Translations under genes and position numbers: made by a program | The notes under the pieces: model-generated | The model's database searches: none | The model's input: only the letters and a program-made list of their open reading frames with translations | Told to the model about the DNA's origin: nothing | Part shown: in pieces, positions 1 through 10,800 of the stretch | Position numbering within the stretch: the first letter of the stretch is position 1 | Layout of the letters: the number at the start of each line of letters is the position of its first letter | Source: Tranzscheliella williamsii | Lineage: Eukaryota > Basidiomycota > Ustilaginomycetes > Ustilaginales > Ustilaginaceae | NCBI GenBank assembly: GCA_023212725.1 | Contig: JALBYF010000075.1 | Span: 1 to 64,000, forward strand | Direction of reading: 5' to 3' | DNA: 64,000 nucleotides

Positions 1-914
1 TGTTAGATCAGCTTTTAGTTTTGCATCGGGAGATTGTGGTTCATCTAGGGAAAAGTGTGGTTCATATATCATTGCCCTATCATCCACAACACTCACACTT
101 TTGATCCGAGATAGAAATCGAAAATCATTACTACTATCGTGCATGGCAGTCACCGCATGGCAGGTCCACGTATGTCTTTCCGGAGTGCGGTGGCCGCTGC
201 CCTCCATTCGCATCTGTTTTTCAAATTCAGATCAGCGAGCCATGCGGCCTTGCAGATAATACGAAATCCCCTTTTCCAAGGCTGCAACAGAAATACACAA
301 CTAACGTTAACAGCCTCCGCATAACGTCCTACTATCGGGGTTCAGGAGAGGAGCTTCCCCTATAGCCACCTGAAATAGATCTGTCCACAACACATCGCGT
401 TTGTTTGAAAATCGAAGACGAATAGAAATCTTGTTGCTGAGAGAGGCGGCCTAGGGAAGCTATTATTGAAGCAGCACCACCCTCCCTCTCTCACTCAACA
501 GTCGCGCCCGCCATTTTGTCATAGTTGCGGCTCCTCATCGCAATCCTCGTCTTCAACACTGTCATCACCATCCTTCTCTCACAAGATTATCGTAACGGAA
601 CGGCAGGCGTTGGCTCTCTCGAGGCAGCTTTTCACGTCTTTGTCGCTCCTCCTACGCTTGCCCCTAGCGCTGCCTTGTCCCGCCCCCGCCTGGCCTTTGC
701 CTCGGAGCTTCACTGCGGCCCGTTGAACCTGCTTTCCTCGTTCATCCTTCGCAGGCAAAGACGAAACTTGCGCTGCGGACGCCTCTGATAGACACAGCAG
801 ACCTCCAGCCCCCTTTTTTTGGTCATTTACTCACGGATTTGGATCCGCCGCGCTCCCCGGCCCACGCTGTACGCTCTCTTGTGACGTCCTAGATCGGCCC
901 TCAATCCGCTCAAG
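1..914. other. Intergenic, upstream of CHS7
   Basis: No convincing gene is visible. Short open frames here have no recognisable domain and no protein-like composition. The last 300 bases before position 915 are pyrimidine-rich and GC-rich, as expected for the promoter and 5' leader of the CHS7 gene that follows. Confidence 0.5.
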
Positions 915-1946
915 ATGGGGTTCTCCTTTGGCTCGTACGACTTTATCTGCGATGAAGTCGCCATGACCGTCTGTCCCTTGTTAGGGGAGTCGGGGCTGGG
1001 TCTTGAACCGACGTGCTACTCTCGTAATGTGGAAATCAACAGCACCATCATATTTCAGCCTGCCACCTGCTTTGTCCATATCGCAGCGCTCATCATGACC
1101 GCCATCATGGTCTACCACATCCGCAGCAAGTACACCGCGGTCGGACGCAAGGAAATCGTTCTCTTCTTCTATCTTTACGCTCTCTCGGAGATCCTTGTCA
1201 TCTTCCTCGACTCGGCCATCATCCCTACCTACTCGGCTGCCTACCTCTACATTGCCGGTGTCTATGTCGGCCTCAAGACCGCCATCTTCTGGTGTCTGTT
1301 GATCAACGGATTTGTGGGATTCCAGTTTGCCGAGGACGGGACGCCCAAGTCGCTTTGGTTCTTGCGCTTGTCGTCGCTCGTCGTGTTCGGCGTCGGCATG
1401 TTTGTCTCGCTGGCGACGTTCAAGGGCATTGCCGGCATGTCTCCCACAAAGCAGACCGGCCTATGGATCCTGGAGCTCATCTTCCCTCTTGCCTGCGTCA
1501 TCATCTACGTCGTGTCGCAAGTCCTGCTGGTCTTGCGGACGCTAGATGACAGGTGGCCTCTGGGCGACATCACCTTTGGCCTCTTCTTCTTCGCTGCCGG
1601 GCTGATTCTCATGTACGGCTTCGGCGAAGAGGTCTGCCGAGCGGTTAAGCACTACATCGACGCGACCTTCTTCGGCACGCTCTGCACGCTCCTCGCCGTC
1701 ATGATGGTCTACAAGTACTGGGACTCGATTACCAAGGAGGACCTCGAGTTCTCGGTCGGCAGCAAGCAGGCCGTGTGGGAAGTCAAGGACCCCGTCTTTG
1801 GCAGCTCCGATGGCGACGGCCATCTCGGCCTCGGCAGCACCGCCACCCACGACTCGTTCCGGGGCAGCAGCCCGCAGAGGCTCGCTCCCCAGGCCCCGGC
1901 CAAATCGCCCATGGGCTATCCTCCCGTAGGCAACTACCACCACTGA
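915..1946 (+). CDS. CHS7: Chitin synthase export chaperone (Chs7 family)
   Basis: Single-exon gene of 343 residues beginning with [16 protein letters not shown], close to the family's N-terminal pattern (G-x-F-D-x-I-C). Seven hydrophobic segments lie between about residues 48 and 265, followed by a hydrophilic proline/serine-rich cytosolic tail. Members are ER membrane proteins needed for chitin synthase III to fold and leave the ER, so the gene acts in cell-wall chitin synthesis. The ATG is in a good context (AAGATGG) and is the first in frame. Length matches the family (about 310-350). It converges with the asparagine-synthetase-domain gene. Family assignment is from recognised sequence; function is from family knowledge. 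Confidence 0.93.
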   Translation: MGFSFGSYDFICDEVAMTVCPLLGESGLGLEPTCYSRNVEINSTIIFQPATCFVHIAALIMTAIMVYHIRSKYTAVGRKEIVLFFYLYALSEILVIFLDSAIIPTYSAAYLYIAGVYVGLKTAIFWCLLINGFVGFQFAEDGTPKSLWFLRLSSLVVFGVGMFVSLATFKGIAGMSPTKQTGLWILELIFPLACVIIYVVSQVLLVLRTLDDRWPLGDITFGLFFFAAGLILMYGFGEEVCRAVKHYIDATFFGTLCTLLAVMMVYKYWDSITKEDLEFSVGSKQAVWEVKDPVFGSSDGDGHLGLGSTATHDSFRGSSPQRLAPQAPAKSPMGYPPVGNYHH

Positions 1947-2199
1947 AGCAGCGCCGCGCCGTTGTCCCCCTCCCAGCTACCGTAATGGGGCGACATGGCC
2001 TGCATGGCCGCTGGCGGTGCCATGCGCACTCCGGCCCCCTCCGCTGCGCCACACGTCCCCACGGGGGATAGGCTCTTGCGTTTTTCACGCCCCTTGTATT
2101 ATCTCTCGCTGCATGCCTCTGCTCTCTAGGCGTCTTTGCAATCCGGACAGTTTTTTTTTGATTTTCGGTGCCCGGCTCGGTGGTGCGGCGGGCGGGGTG

Positions 2200-4327
2200 C
2201 TATGGACGGGCGATGTGGTGGCCCTTGTCGGCGCGGCTGTCGTGGTCGATCTTGGCGGCGCGGGTGCCGAACTGCATTGCGCGTTTCTTGAGCTGGGAGG
2301 CGGATGTGAGGCCTAGGCGAGCAGCGAGGGAGCGGAGAAGGGATTTGTCGGGGGTGTTGTCATGGGCGTAGGCGGGGAGGGTGAGTTTGGCGCTGAGGGG
2401 GAGGGAGGTGAGGAGGGTGAGGAGGGGGGGTGCGAGGAAGGGGTAGCGGGTGTCGCGCGCGTGGTGGGAGAGGAGGCGGTCGTCGCGGCCTAGGTTGCGG
2501 GTGGGCAGGTTGTCCAGGTCGTGTTGCAGGGTCGTGGCGAGGGCGGGCGTGCCGCCGGAGCGGTAGGCGCGGCGGTGGCGGGCGTAGCCGCCGAGGAGTT
2601 CGTCGGCGCCAAGGCCGGACACCACGGCGCGCGCGCGCGTCGCATACGGCGTGCCGCACACCTTCCCTGTGCCGCGGCCGGCAAAGTAGAGCGCCGCGCC
2701 CAGACTCAGGTCCATCACACTCGCCGCTGGCGCCATCAAGCCCGCCACCGTCCCCCGCGCGGCGGCGTACTCGGCATACGCCACGTCGATCTCGACAAAG
2801 TTCCACCGCCGCCCGGGACACACCCGCGCCAGCTCCGCGTGCGACGCCCGCCCCGTCACCCGATCCGGCACATCAAACGTCCCCACCCCCTCCACCTCAC
2901 CATCCTCCTCAACGTCCGGCATGGGGGCGGCGGGCGCTGGGGGTTCTCGACGGCGATGGGCACGCGCCTCCGCCTTGGCCTGGGCGAGCGCTCGCACTTG
3001 CCGCTCGCGCCGCGCCGCTTCAATGGCGCGCGGATTCTCAAACGCAACATTGAGCAGGTCGATCGGCTCGGCGGCCGGCACAAACCGGTCCGCAAGCACC
3101 GCCAGCGTCGTGCAGTCCAGCCCGCCGGAGAAGAGGACCGCCAGCCGCGCCTCACCCGCCGGCTGGTCGGTCTGGATGTTGGTCACCCGCGCGCGCACGC
3201 TCTCCGCCAGCACCTCCCCAAACTGCCGCAGGTACTCCGCCTGCTCCTCCTCGCTGATCTCCCCCGCCTCCGCCCCATCGCCTCCCGCACTTCCCGGCCG
3301 CAGCTCTCTTAGCAGAAGCCGCGCCGAAAGCTGCGCGCAGCAGTCCACGCAACGCGACAGGAACAGAGCACGTACCACGGCGGTCAGCCTGGATCGCAAC
3401 CACACTCGAGCCGGCAAGCTTCGGTTCGACTTACCCGAGGGCCGCGAGAAAGAGGCGCGAGCGAGGTGGGGCCCGTCTTGAGATCGACCGTCCAGAGCGT
3501 AGCGCAGCCCAGCTCGGTCAGGGTCGCTTGCTGTGCGGACGACGGCGGGACGAACGCCTGGCTCGCGACCGACATAAGCGCGAGGCAGCTGGTCTCGTCG
3601 GTCTGAAGCAGCAGCGACCTCCGGCCCAGTGGATCCCTGCCGAACACCAGCGTGGACGCTTCTCGCTAGGGTACAAAGATGAAGGAGGGCAGCCTTGTGT
3701 CAGCGTTTGCGCTAGTCGTTCGGGCGCTTGGCTTCACTCACATCGATAAAAACGAACGCGTATGGCCCTTCGACGCACTCTAGCGCCGACACCACGGCTT
3801 GTGACGCTAATGATGTCCCGCCGCTGCCGGAGGTCGCATCGATCAGCGCACTGATATGGTCGAAGAGAACGACGGCGTCATTCTCGCCGGCATCAAGACG
3901 ACCCTTTGGCGAGGAGGTCTGTGTCAGCCCGTCCGGTTCGTTTTCAACGATCCAGTCAAAGACCTGGCCGTTCCAGGCGAAGTAGTACCGGCCGTCGTCC
4001 GAGGTCAGTGGCTGCTGGGTGACGCCGTCGCCGCGCAGGCTCAGAACGCTGGAGGATAGGCGGAGCTTCCAGCCGGATGCCGACGCATCGCTGGAGGCGT
4101 CGGGCCAGTCCAGGTCGACGGTAGCAAAGTTGTCCGGGCCTGCAGCGGGAAGACAGCGTGTGGGTCAGTCGCCGGACCAACGCTAAGCATGTTGCCCTTG
4201 AGGCGGCGCTCGACCTACCTCTCCGTTTCAGATTCTCCAGGACGGACGGCCACGAGCCGCAAGCGAGGCAGTCTGGACGGTCGTATTCATGCTGGCTAGG
4301 TCTCAGGAGCAGACCAATGCCACACAT
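2200..4327 (-). CDS. Asparagine synthetase domain-containing protein 1-like, 4 exons
   Basis: Reconstructed as four minus-strand exons: 4327-4219, 4139-3742, 3665-3435 and 3330-2200, giving 622 residues in one frame; introns are 79, 76 and 104 nt with GTAGGT, GTGAGT and GTAAGT donors. The N-terminus reads MCGIGLLL, so Cys2 is the expected nucleophile of a class II glutamine amidotransferase; an in-frame ATG 12 nt upstream (4339) would bury it, so 4327 was chosen. Exon 3 has VFGRDPLGRRSLL, typical of this family, and exon 4 has the ATP-pyrophosphatase P-loop VLFSGGLDCT and a C-terminal KKRAMQFGTRAAK. It resembles the ASNSD1/YML096W group, whose exact reaction is unknown. The last acceptor (3331) could instead be a nearby AG, so that junction is the least certain. 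Confidence 0.85.
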
Positions 4328-4440
4328 GCCCGCACTCAATCTTCTGGAAGACCGACGATGCTTATAGGATGCCTAGACAGAGCGAGCCAGGAGCACGACG
4401 AGCAAGAAGCACGACAAGCAGCTCTGTAGCTGCCTATCCA

Positions 4441-4480
4441 AAATTGTCCAAAAATGTCCAGAAATGTCCAGAAATGTGCC
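4441..4480. repeat. Four tandem 10-bp repeats in a divergent promoter
   Basis: Four consecutive 10-bp units, approximately NAAATGTCCA, lie in the 758-bp region between the divergent starts of the asparagine-synthetase-domain gene (4327, minus) and the TBC gene (5086, plus). The first unit has TTGTCCA and the last ends GTGCC. The period equals about one helical turn. The role is unknown; a protein-binding array is only an inference. The rest of 4328-5085 shows no gene. Confidence 0.5.
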
Positions 4481-5085
4481 AAAATCTCCGCGTTGGAACG
4501 GCCAAAAAGCCGGCGGTCGGAGAGGCATAAAAGCCGCCTTGTCGGCCGATAATACTACGAAGCTAAACTAACATTGAAATAATGATGGGAGTGCGGTACT
4601 CAACTCCTGGCGGCACTCACTCCTGACTTGACCGCGCCGTGCACTGACAGCTGACGGGAACGGGTGATGTGCGTTACGCATTCCAGCAGCAGGCCGGGCA
4701 GCATTCCTTCCGCACACATCCCCTTGCCCACGACAAGCCAATCACCACACCAGCATCTCGCCCTCAATAGTACCTATCAAGCTGCTCGTCGACCCTGCCA
4801 CAGTCATCCATCTTTCGCCGCTCTGGGGAACCGACAAAGCAGGATCACATCCATCGCCGCTCGACCCACAGCACCGGATTCTCAGCCCAGCTGCACCACT
4901 GGCACCACCTCAACGAACCCGACCACCGTAAACGAGTCTCTAGGCCAGGTCTTGCCCTGCCGGAACCTTTTTGTGCGTCGCCACCTCCCACCCGACGGGC
5001 AAAGGACGCAGGTCGACCGCGTGCAGTGCTACTAGCGCACCGCGCACCCACCCCTTGTGTACGGCCCAGGCGCACGACGGCTACC

Positions 5086-7656
5086 ATGGCGAAGAAGGCG
5101 AAAAGGGGCCCGGCCGCGAACGGAGGCGGAAATGCGGAGCCGCAAGAGTCCACAGCCAGTCTCGCCGCCGAGCTCGACGCCGCCCTCGACCCTGATGGCG
5201 AGCAGGCGCAGGATGCCTATGCCTCTGACTCCCATACGGACACGGATGATTTCGAGGATGCCGCCGATGCACCTCAACTGGAAGCTACAGACGGCGAAGC
5301 AGGGTCACCGTCCGCCACACCCCAACCCGCTGCCGCCGGTGATGATTATGATGCCGAAGCCGAGCCCCGTGACCACAGCAGCATACGGGACTCGGTGAAC
5401 ACCGCTAGCAATCACAGAGAAACCAAGGACTCGTCATTACTCCCAGGAGCGGCCGAGGAAGAGGAGATGTCTATGACTACTCCCACACCCTCCCAATCCA
5501 CCTTCACACAAACCTTGGAGCAGCCAAACCATGGCGGCATCGCCAATGCAGGTGCTGCACTGGCAGACGAACGCGAAGCAGACTCATCGGGAGACAACCT
5601 CGGGGCCAGCTCGTCCTCGTCCACCTTTGTCGCGCCCGCCTATCCGGTGTCCCACATCGACCTAAAAACCATCGAGCCTCTATCCTCTGCCGAGATCAGA
5701 GATAGCCAGATCTCCTTTGACAGCCTCATCTTGGACGAAGAGAGCGCCAAAGCCACTTTACCCGAACGCGTCGAACAGGTACCGCCATCCGTTGGCGCCA
5801 CTTCTATGCTCGAGCCAGAGGAGACCATCACTAATCCCTTTGCCGCCAACGAAGAGGTCCATAACGCCCAGCATCGCGACAGCGTCTCGCAACCACAGCG
5901 CTTCTCCCAGCTCCTCCCCGCGCACAACCGTGCCTCTGTCATCATGTCGCCCGAAACACCCGAGTCCAACTCGAACCACTTTTCCATTGTCAGCCTCAGC
6001 AGCGCAACCGCCTCCGCCGCGCCCTCCGCCGCCGACCCAGACCATAGCGCATGGCCGCCCACCGACCCAGCATACGGCGACAAGCGGAATACCATCACTA
6101 CCAATGACCGTCCGAGCTCGTCTGCCGCCACCGCCTCGGACCCGGCACAGCCCAATGGCTCGGTGTCCGACTTTGATTTCCTCATGGCGAGGCTGGACAA
6201 CCAGAACAAGAGGCTCAGCGATGATCCCAAGTCCATGCGCGCCAGTCTGGACGGCGCTGTAAAGTTGCGCGAGACCTTTGAAAAGCTGCGAGACCAGGAG
6301 AAGCGCCGCTCGCGCACCGAGTCTCAGAACCGCGGCTCAGAAGAAGGTGCATCCACGTCTAACAGCGGTGCCCCCGCCAGCGGGCCCCAGGAGCAGGTTC
6401 CATCCGAGGAGGGGCCGCCTCAGTCGGCAGTAACCAGCACCACAGCATCCAGATCGGACGGTCCGCCCGCTGCCGATGTCGAAGACGAGGAGATCGATTG
6501 GGAGTTCTGGGGCGACGTGATGAGCAACTACCAGCACGTCGCGCGCAATCAGCCGAGCCAGCTGAGCCGCGCCATCCAGGCAGGCATCCCGGCCGCGCTG
6601 CGGGGCATGATGTGGCAGCTCATGTCGAGCAGCAAGAACGAGGAAATGGAGATCATCTACGCCTACTACCTCAAGCAGACCAGCCCGCACGAAAAGCCCA
6701 TCCGGCGAGACCTGAACCGCACCTTTCCCGAGCAGGACTACTTCCAGGACGGCAAGGGAATTGGGCAGGAGAATTTATTCAACGTCATCAAGGCCTATTC
6801 GCTCTACGACCCCGAGGTGGGCTACTGCCAGGGCATGCAGTTTCTCGTCGGCCCGCTGCTGCTGAACATGCCGGACGAAGAGGCGTTCTCTACGTTTGTC
6901 CGGCTGATGAAGTCGTACGGCCTGCGCGGGCACTTTACGCCCAACATGCCTGCGCTCCAGCTGCGGCTCTTCCAGTTTGACCGGCTGCTGGAGGATTTCC
7001 TGCCGCTGCTGCACCGCCATCTGGTGCGCCAGGGCGTCAAGAGCAGCATGTATGCGAGCCAGTGGTTCATGACGCTGTTTAGCTACCGCTTCCCGCTCGA
7101 GTTTGTCTACCGCATTCTCGACTCGGTCTTTGCCGAGGGTGTCGAGGCGCTGTTCCGGTTTGCGGTGGCGCTGATGCAGCGCAACGAGGAGGTGCTGTTG
7201 CGGATGGGGTTCGAGCAGGCGGTCCACTATCTCAAGCTCTCGCTCTTCGAGTGCTACCGTGGCGCCGGCGAGGGGGTGGTGTATCGGACCAACGAGTTTG
7301 TGCGCGATGCGTTCGCGGTCAAGATCACCCCGTTCCTGCTGGACACGTACGCGGGCGAGTTCGAGGCTCAGGTCCGCACCGCCAACGCCCACCGCCGCGA
7401 GGTCGACGCCCTCCGCCTCGTCAACCGCAACCTCGCCGCCCGCGTCCACGCCCTCGAGGACCAGCTCAACGCCGTCAACGCAGAACACGTCAACATGGTC
7501 AAGGACGTCGTCTTGGCCAAAATCGCAAAGGAGGACATGGCCGAGGAACTCGTCCGCTACAAGATGATGTATGCAGAGGCCGTCCTCTCTGCAGACCAGC
7601 ACAGCCCCCACCACCGCGCCTCCTCCGCCGCCCAGCGCGCCTCTGCCGGCACTTAG
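5086..7656 (+). CDS. TBC-domain Rab GTPase-activating protein (Gyp5/EVI5-like)
   Basis: Single-exon gene of 856 residues starting at MAKKAKRGPAANG (ACCATGG context). The first 480 residues are acidic, Ser/Thr/Pro-rich and probably disordered. The TBC domain starts near residue 500 (GIPAALRGMMWQL) and carries both catalytic fingers: IRRDLNRTF near 539-547, with the arginine finger, and YCQGM near 580, with the glutamine finger. After the domain, about residues 765-845 form a heptad-like coiled coil. Family members speed GTP hydrolysis on Rab GTPases in ER-Golgi and exocytic traffic; Gyp5, Gyl1 and EVI5 share this TBC plus coiled-coil order. The target Rab cannot be read from the sequence. It converges with TOP2, whose stop is 165 bp away. 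Confidence 0.92.
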   Translation: MAKKAKRGPAANGGGNAEPQESTASLAAELDAALDPDGEQAQDAYASDSHTDTDDFEDAADAPQLEATDGEAGSPSATPQPAAAGDDYDAEAEPRDHSSIRDSVNTASNHRETKDSSLLPGAAEEEEMSMTTPTPSQSTFTQTLEQPNHGGIANAGAALADEREADSSGDNLGASSSSSTFVAPAYPVSHIDLKTIEPLSSAEIRDSQISFDSLILDEESAKATLPERVEQVPPSVGATSMLEPEETITNPFAANEEVHNAQHRDSVSQPQRFSQLLPAHNRASVIMSPETPESNSNHFSIVSLSSATASAAPSAADPDHSAWPPTDPAYGDKRNTITTNDRPSSSAATASDPAQPNGSVSDFDFLMARLDNQNKRLSDDPKSMRASLDGAVKLRETFEKLRDQEKRRSRTESQNRGSEEGASTSNSGAPASGPQEQVPSEEGPPQSAVTSTTASRSDGPPAADVEDEEIDWEFWGDVMSNYQHVARNQPSQLSRAIQAGIPAALRGMMWQLMSSSKNEEMEIIYAYYLKQTSPHEKPIRRDLNRTFPEQDYFQDGKGIGQENLFNVIKAYSLYDPEVGYCQGMQFLVGPLLLNMPDEEAFSTFVRLMKSYGLRGHFTPNMPALQLRLFQFDRLLEDFLPLLHRHLVRQGVKSSMYASQWFMTLFSYRFPLEFVYRILDSVFAEGVEALFRFAVALMQRNEEVLLRMGFEQAVHYLKLSLFECYRGAGEGVVYRTNEFVRDAFAVKITPFLLDTYAGEFEAQVRTANAHRREVDALRLVNRNLAARVHALEDQLNAVNAEHVNMVKDVVLAKIAKEDMAEELVRYKMMYAEAVLSADQHSPHHRASSAAQRASAGT

Positions 7657-7820
7657 CCCCGCAATCCACACCAACCCCCGCCATCCCCACCCGCCTGTGC
7701 TGTCTGCGCGTGCGCTTCCCGTCTAAGCTTACACAGTCGCGTCGTGCGCAGCGTAACACGATTCACCCCGGCGCGCGCCACCGCCAGCGCGGTCAAGTAG
7801 AGTACAGAGAGGCAGGCCGC

Positions 7821-10800
7821 TTAGAAATCGTCGTCTTCGAAGTCGTCTTCGTCGTCCGAGATCGTGTACGACTTTTTCTGGGCGGACGTGGTGCGCGCGC
7901 GTGCCGACTTGCGCGCCGGGCCTGCGGGGATCGGGCTGTCGAGCGCAAACGAGTCCTCGGTCTCGGAGGCCGCGGCTGCCGCGGGTGCTGTCCTGCGCCC
8001 GAGCCCGCTGCCGGCCTTCTTGGCGGCCGCTTTCGACACGGGCAGCATCAGGTCGTCCTCCGAGTCGGACAGCGAGAATGCCTTGCCGGCGCTGTCGACC
8101 GCTGCCTTTGCCGCGCCTCGCACCGCAGCGGCGCTGGGTTTCTTGGCGCCGCCCGCTCGGCCGCTCGGCTTGCCCTTGGCGGCAGCAGCGGGCGCCGCAG
8201 CAAGCTGGATATCGTCCTTGCTCTCCTCAACACCGCCATTTGCGCTACCCAAGAACATGGGAGTCATCGCTCGCGATGGCGCAGCAGAGCCGTTCGCCCG
8301 GCTCTTCTTGGCCGCGCCCGGCGACGTTTCCAGCAGCCGCGCCATGTCGTCATCATCCAGTGCGTCCGAGGCGACCCGCTTTCGTCCAGGGCTGCGTTGC
8401 GCCGGCGCACGCTTCTTGGCCGCCGCGGTCGAGGCGGCCTTGGTCGGCTTGAAGTCGTCCTCCGAGTCGTCGGCGGCAAGGTCAGCCATCACGTCGTCCT
8501 CCTCCTCGTCCGAGCCGAGCGGCTTCTTGAGGACGCGTCGTGCAGCGGCCCCAGACTTGGCGGTCTTCTTAACCTGTTTCCCCTTGCGAACCTTGAACGA
8601 GACATCCTTGAGCCTTCGGTCGTCTTCAGCTAATACAGCGTCCCAATGCTCCAGGAACTTGGTCAGATCCTCGTCCCACAGGTTCTGAGGCGTCCGGCCG
8701 ATAAGGATGGTGAGCTCCTCCTCCTTAAGGTCGCGTTCCCTGAGCAGTTTGTCCACCTTCTCTTTGGTCAGGTTGTAGATGGCCATGTTGAGCAGGTAGT
8801 CGAAATCCGAATCGGCAGAGATGTCATTCTCGTCTGTCGGCTCCTCATCATCCACCTCGGCAGCCACCGACGGCTTGCCCTGCCTGGGGAAAGGCCGGAA
8901 GTCTTTCTGACGCAATTCGGCAACAATGTCGCTTCGCTTTCGGTTCGAGACGACAAGCTGACGGCTGATGATCATCTGGACAAAGCGGGCCTGATTCGAA
9001 AGCCGGTCGTAGCTGTGCTTGAGCAGATCCACCAGGTGCTCCTTCCTCTTCTGGTAGTACGAGAGACGTAGCATATAGAAATCTTCGAGGATTTCCTCAG
9101 GCGAATTGTACTTTTTGATCTTGCCTTCCTGATCAAAGAGGACCATATTGGTCGTCGAGATCTGTGAGACCGTCTTGAAGAAGGCGTCGGCACCCTTTTC
9201 GGCAATCTCGGATTGGCCTTTCGGAGTAACTTCAACGATAAAGTGCACCGTCGACTCTGTGTGGTACTCCTTGTAGTCTTTGATGGTGGCTTGCGTCTTC
9301 TCCCCGCTGACGATTCTTTCTTCGAGAGTCTCCTTGTAGACTGTGGTCCAGCTTCGAATGGGCAGCTCTGTGATTTCGTACGTCTTTTCGTCTATCTGAG
9401 TGACTTTGCCGCTGATCTTGAAGCGACCAGGTGAGAATTCATCAATGTCTCCAGTGAAGCCTCGGTACCATGGCTTCATCGGAACCACGTTTTCACCAGC
9501 CATGCGCCTTCTCAGATTATCAATCACTTCTTTGGGGTTATAGTTCGGCACAAAGGTGGACCATCCCGTACCAATTCCTTCGGCTCCGTTCACCAGGACC
9601 TGGGGAAGGACGGGCAGGTACCACTGAGGCTCAATGCTCTGACCGTCGTCGTCCAGGTATTCGAGAAGATCATCGTCGGCTTGCTGGAAAATGGCCCGGG
9701 TCATCTTGGGCAAGGCTGTAAAGATATACCTAGCCGAGGCAGCGTCCTTACCGCCAAGGAGACGAGTACCGAATTGGCCGATGGGTTCGAGCAAGTTTAC
9801 ATTATTACTACCCACAAAGTTTTGCGCTAGGCCAACAATGGTCATGGCCAGCGAAGTCTCGCCGTGGTGGTAGGCGGCCATACCGAGGACGTAACCCGAA
9901 AGTTGAGCCACTTTCACCTCGTCATACTTGTTGCGCTTGAAGACAGTATACAGGATCTTGCGCTGCCCCGGTTTGAGGCCATCGACAGCCGAAGGGATGG
10001 ACCGGATGTTGTCCGCCATCGAGAAAAGGATGAGCTCTTTGTTGACAAAGTCGGCAAACGGAATCTTGTCAATGTTGTGATCAAGGTAGGTGCCGGGCCT
10101 GAATTGACGCAGCCACTCCTTTCGGTCGTCTGCCTTTTTCTTGTTGAAGGCAAGGTCGATAAGCTCTCGGTCACCGTCTTTGGTTGTGTCGAAAGGGAGC
10201 ATATGCTTGTTCATGTTACGAAAGTACTTTTTAGTGTCCTCGGAGCCAGAAGTACCAAGACCCTTGAAATACTTGATGCGCCACCCGCTGCCGTTGTTGT
10301 TGGCCTCTTTCCAGGTCTGATACTCGGGAATGGTGAAAAAGGAGAGCTCCTGCTTGCCTTTGGTGCATTTGATGATAGGCGTGATGAATTCAGCCAGAAA
10401 GCCGGGGATCTTGAGAAGCGACGGGTAGAAATGATCGAGGTAGTTGATGATGAGGCCTTTGATGTGCGAACCATCGTGGTCCTGATCTGTCATGATCATG
10501 ATGCGGCCGTAGCGCAGACTGTTGACGTCGAGATACTGCTTGCCGTGTTGAAGCCCAAGAATCTCTTTGATGTTTTTGATCTCTGCGTTCTTCATGATCT
10601 GGTCGTGGGTTGCTTCACGTACATTCAGAAGTTTACCTCGGAGCGGGAAGACGCCGTAGTTGTCACGTCCGACCTCGACCAGACCGGAAACAGCGGTGGA
10701 CTTGGCAGAGTCTCCCTCTGTGAGGATAAGTGTACAGTCTCTCGCCTTTCTACCGCCGGCGTTGTTGGCGTCCTCGAGCTTGGGGATATTGGTAATACGA

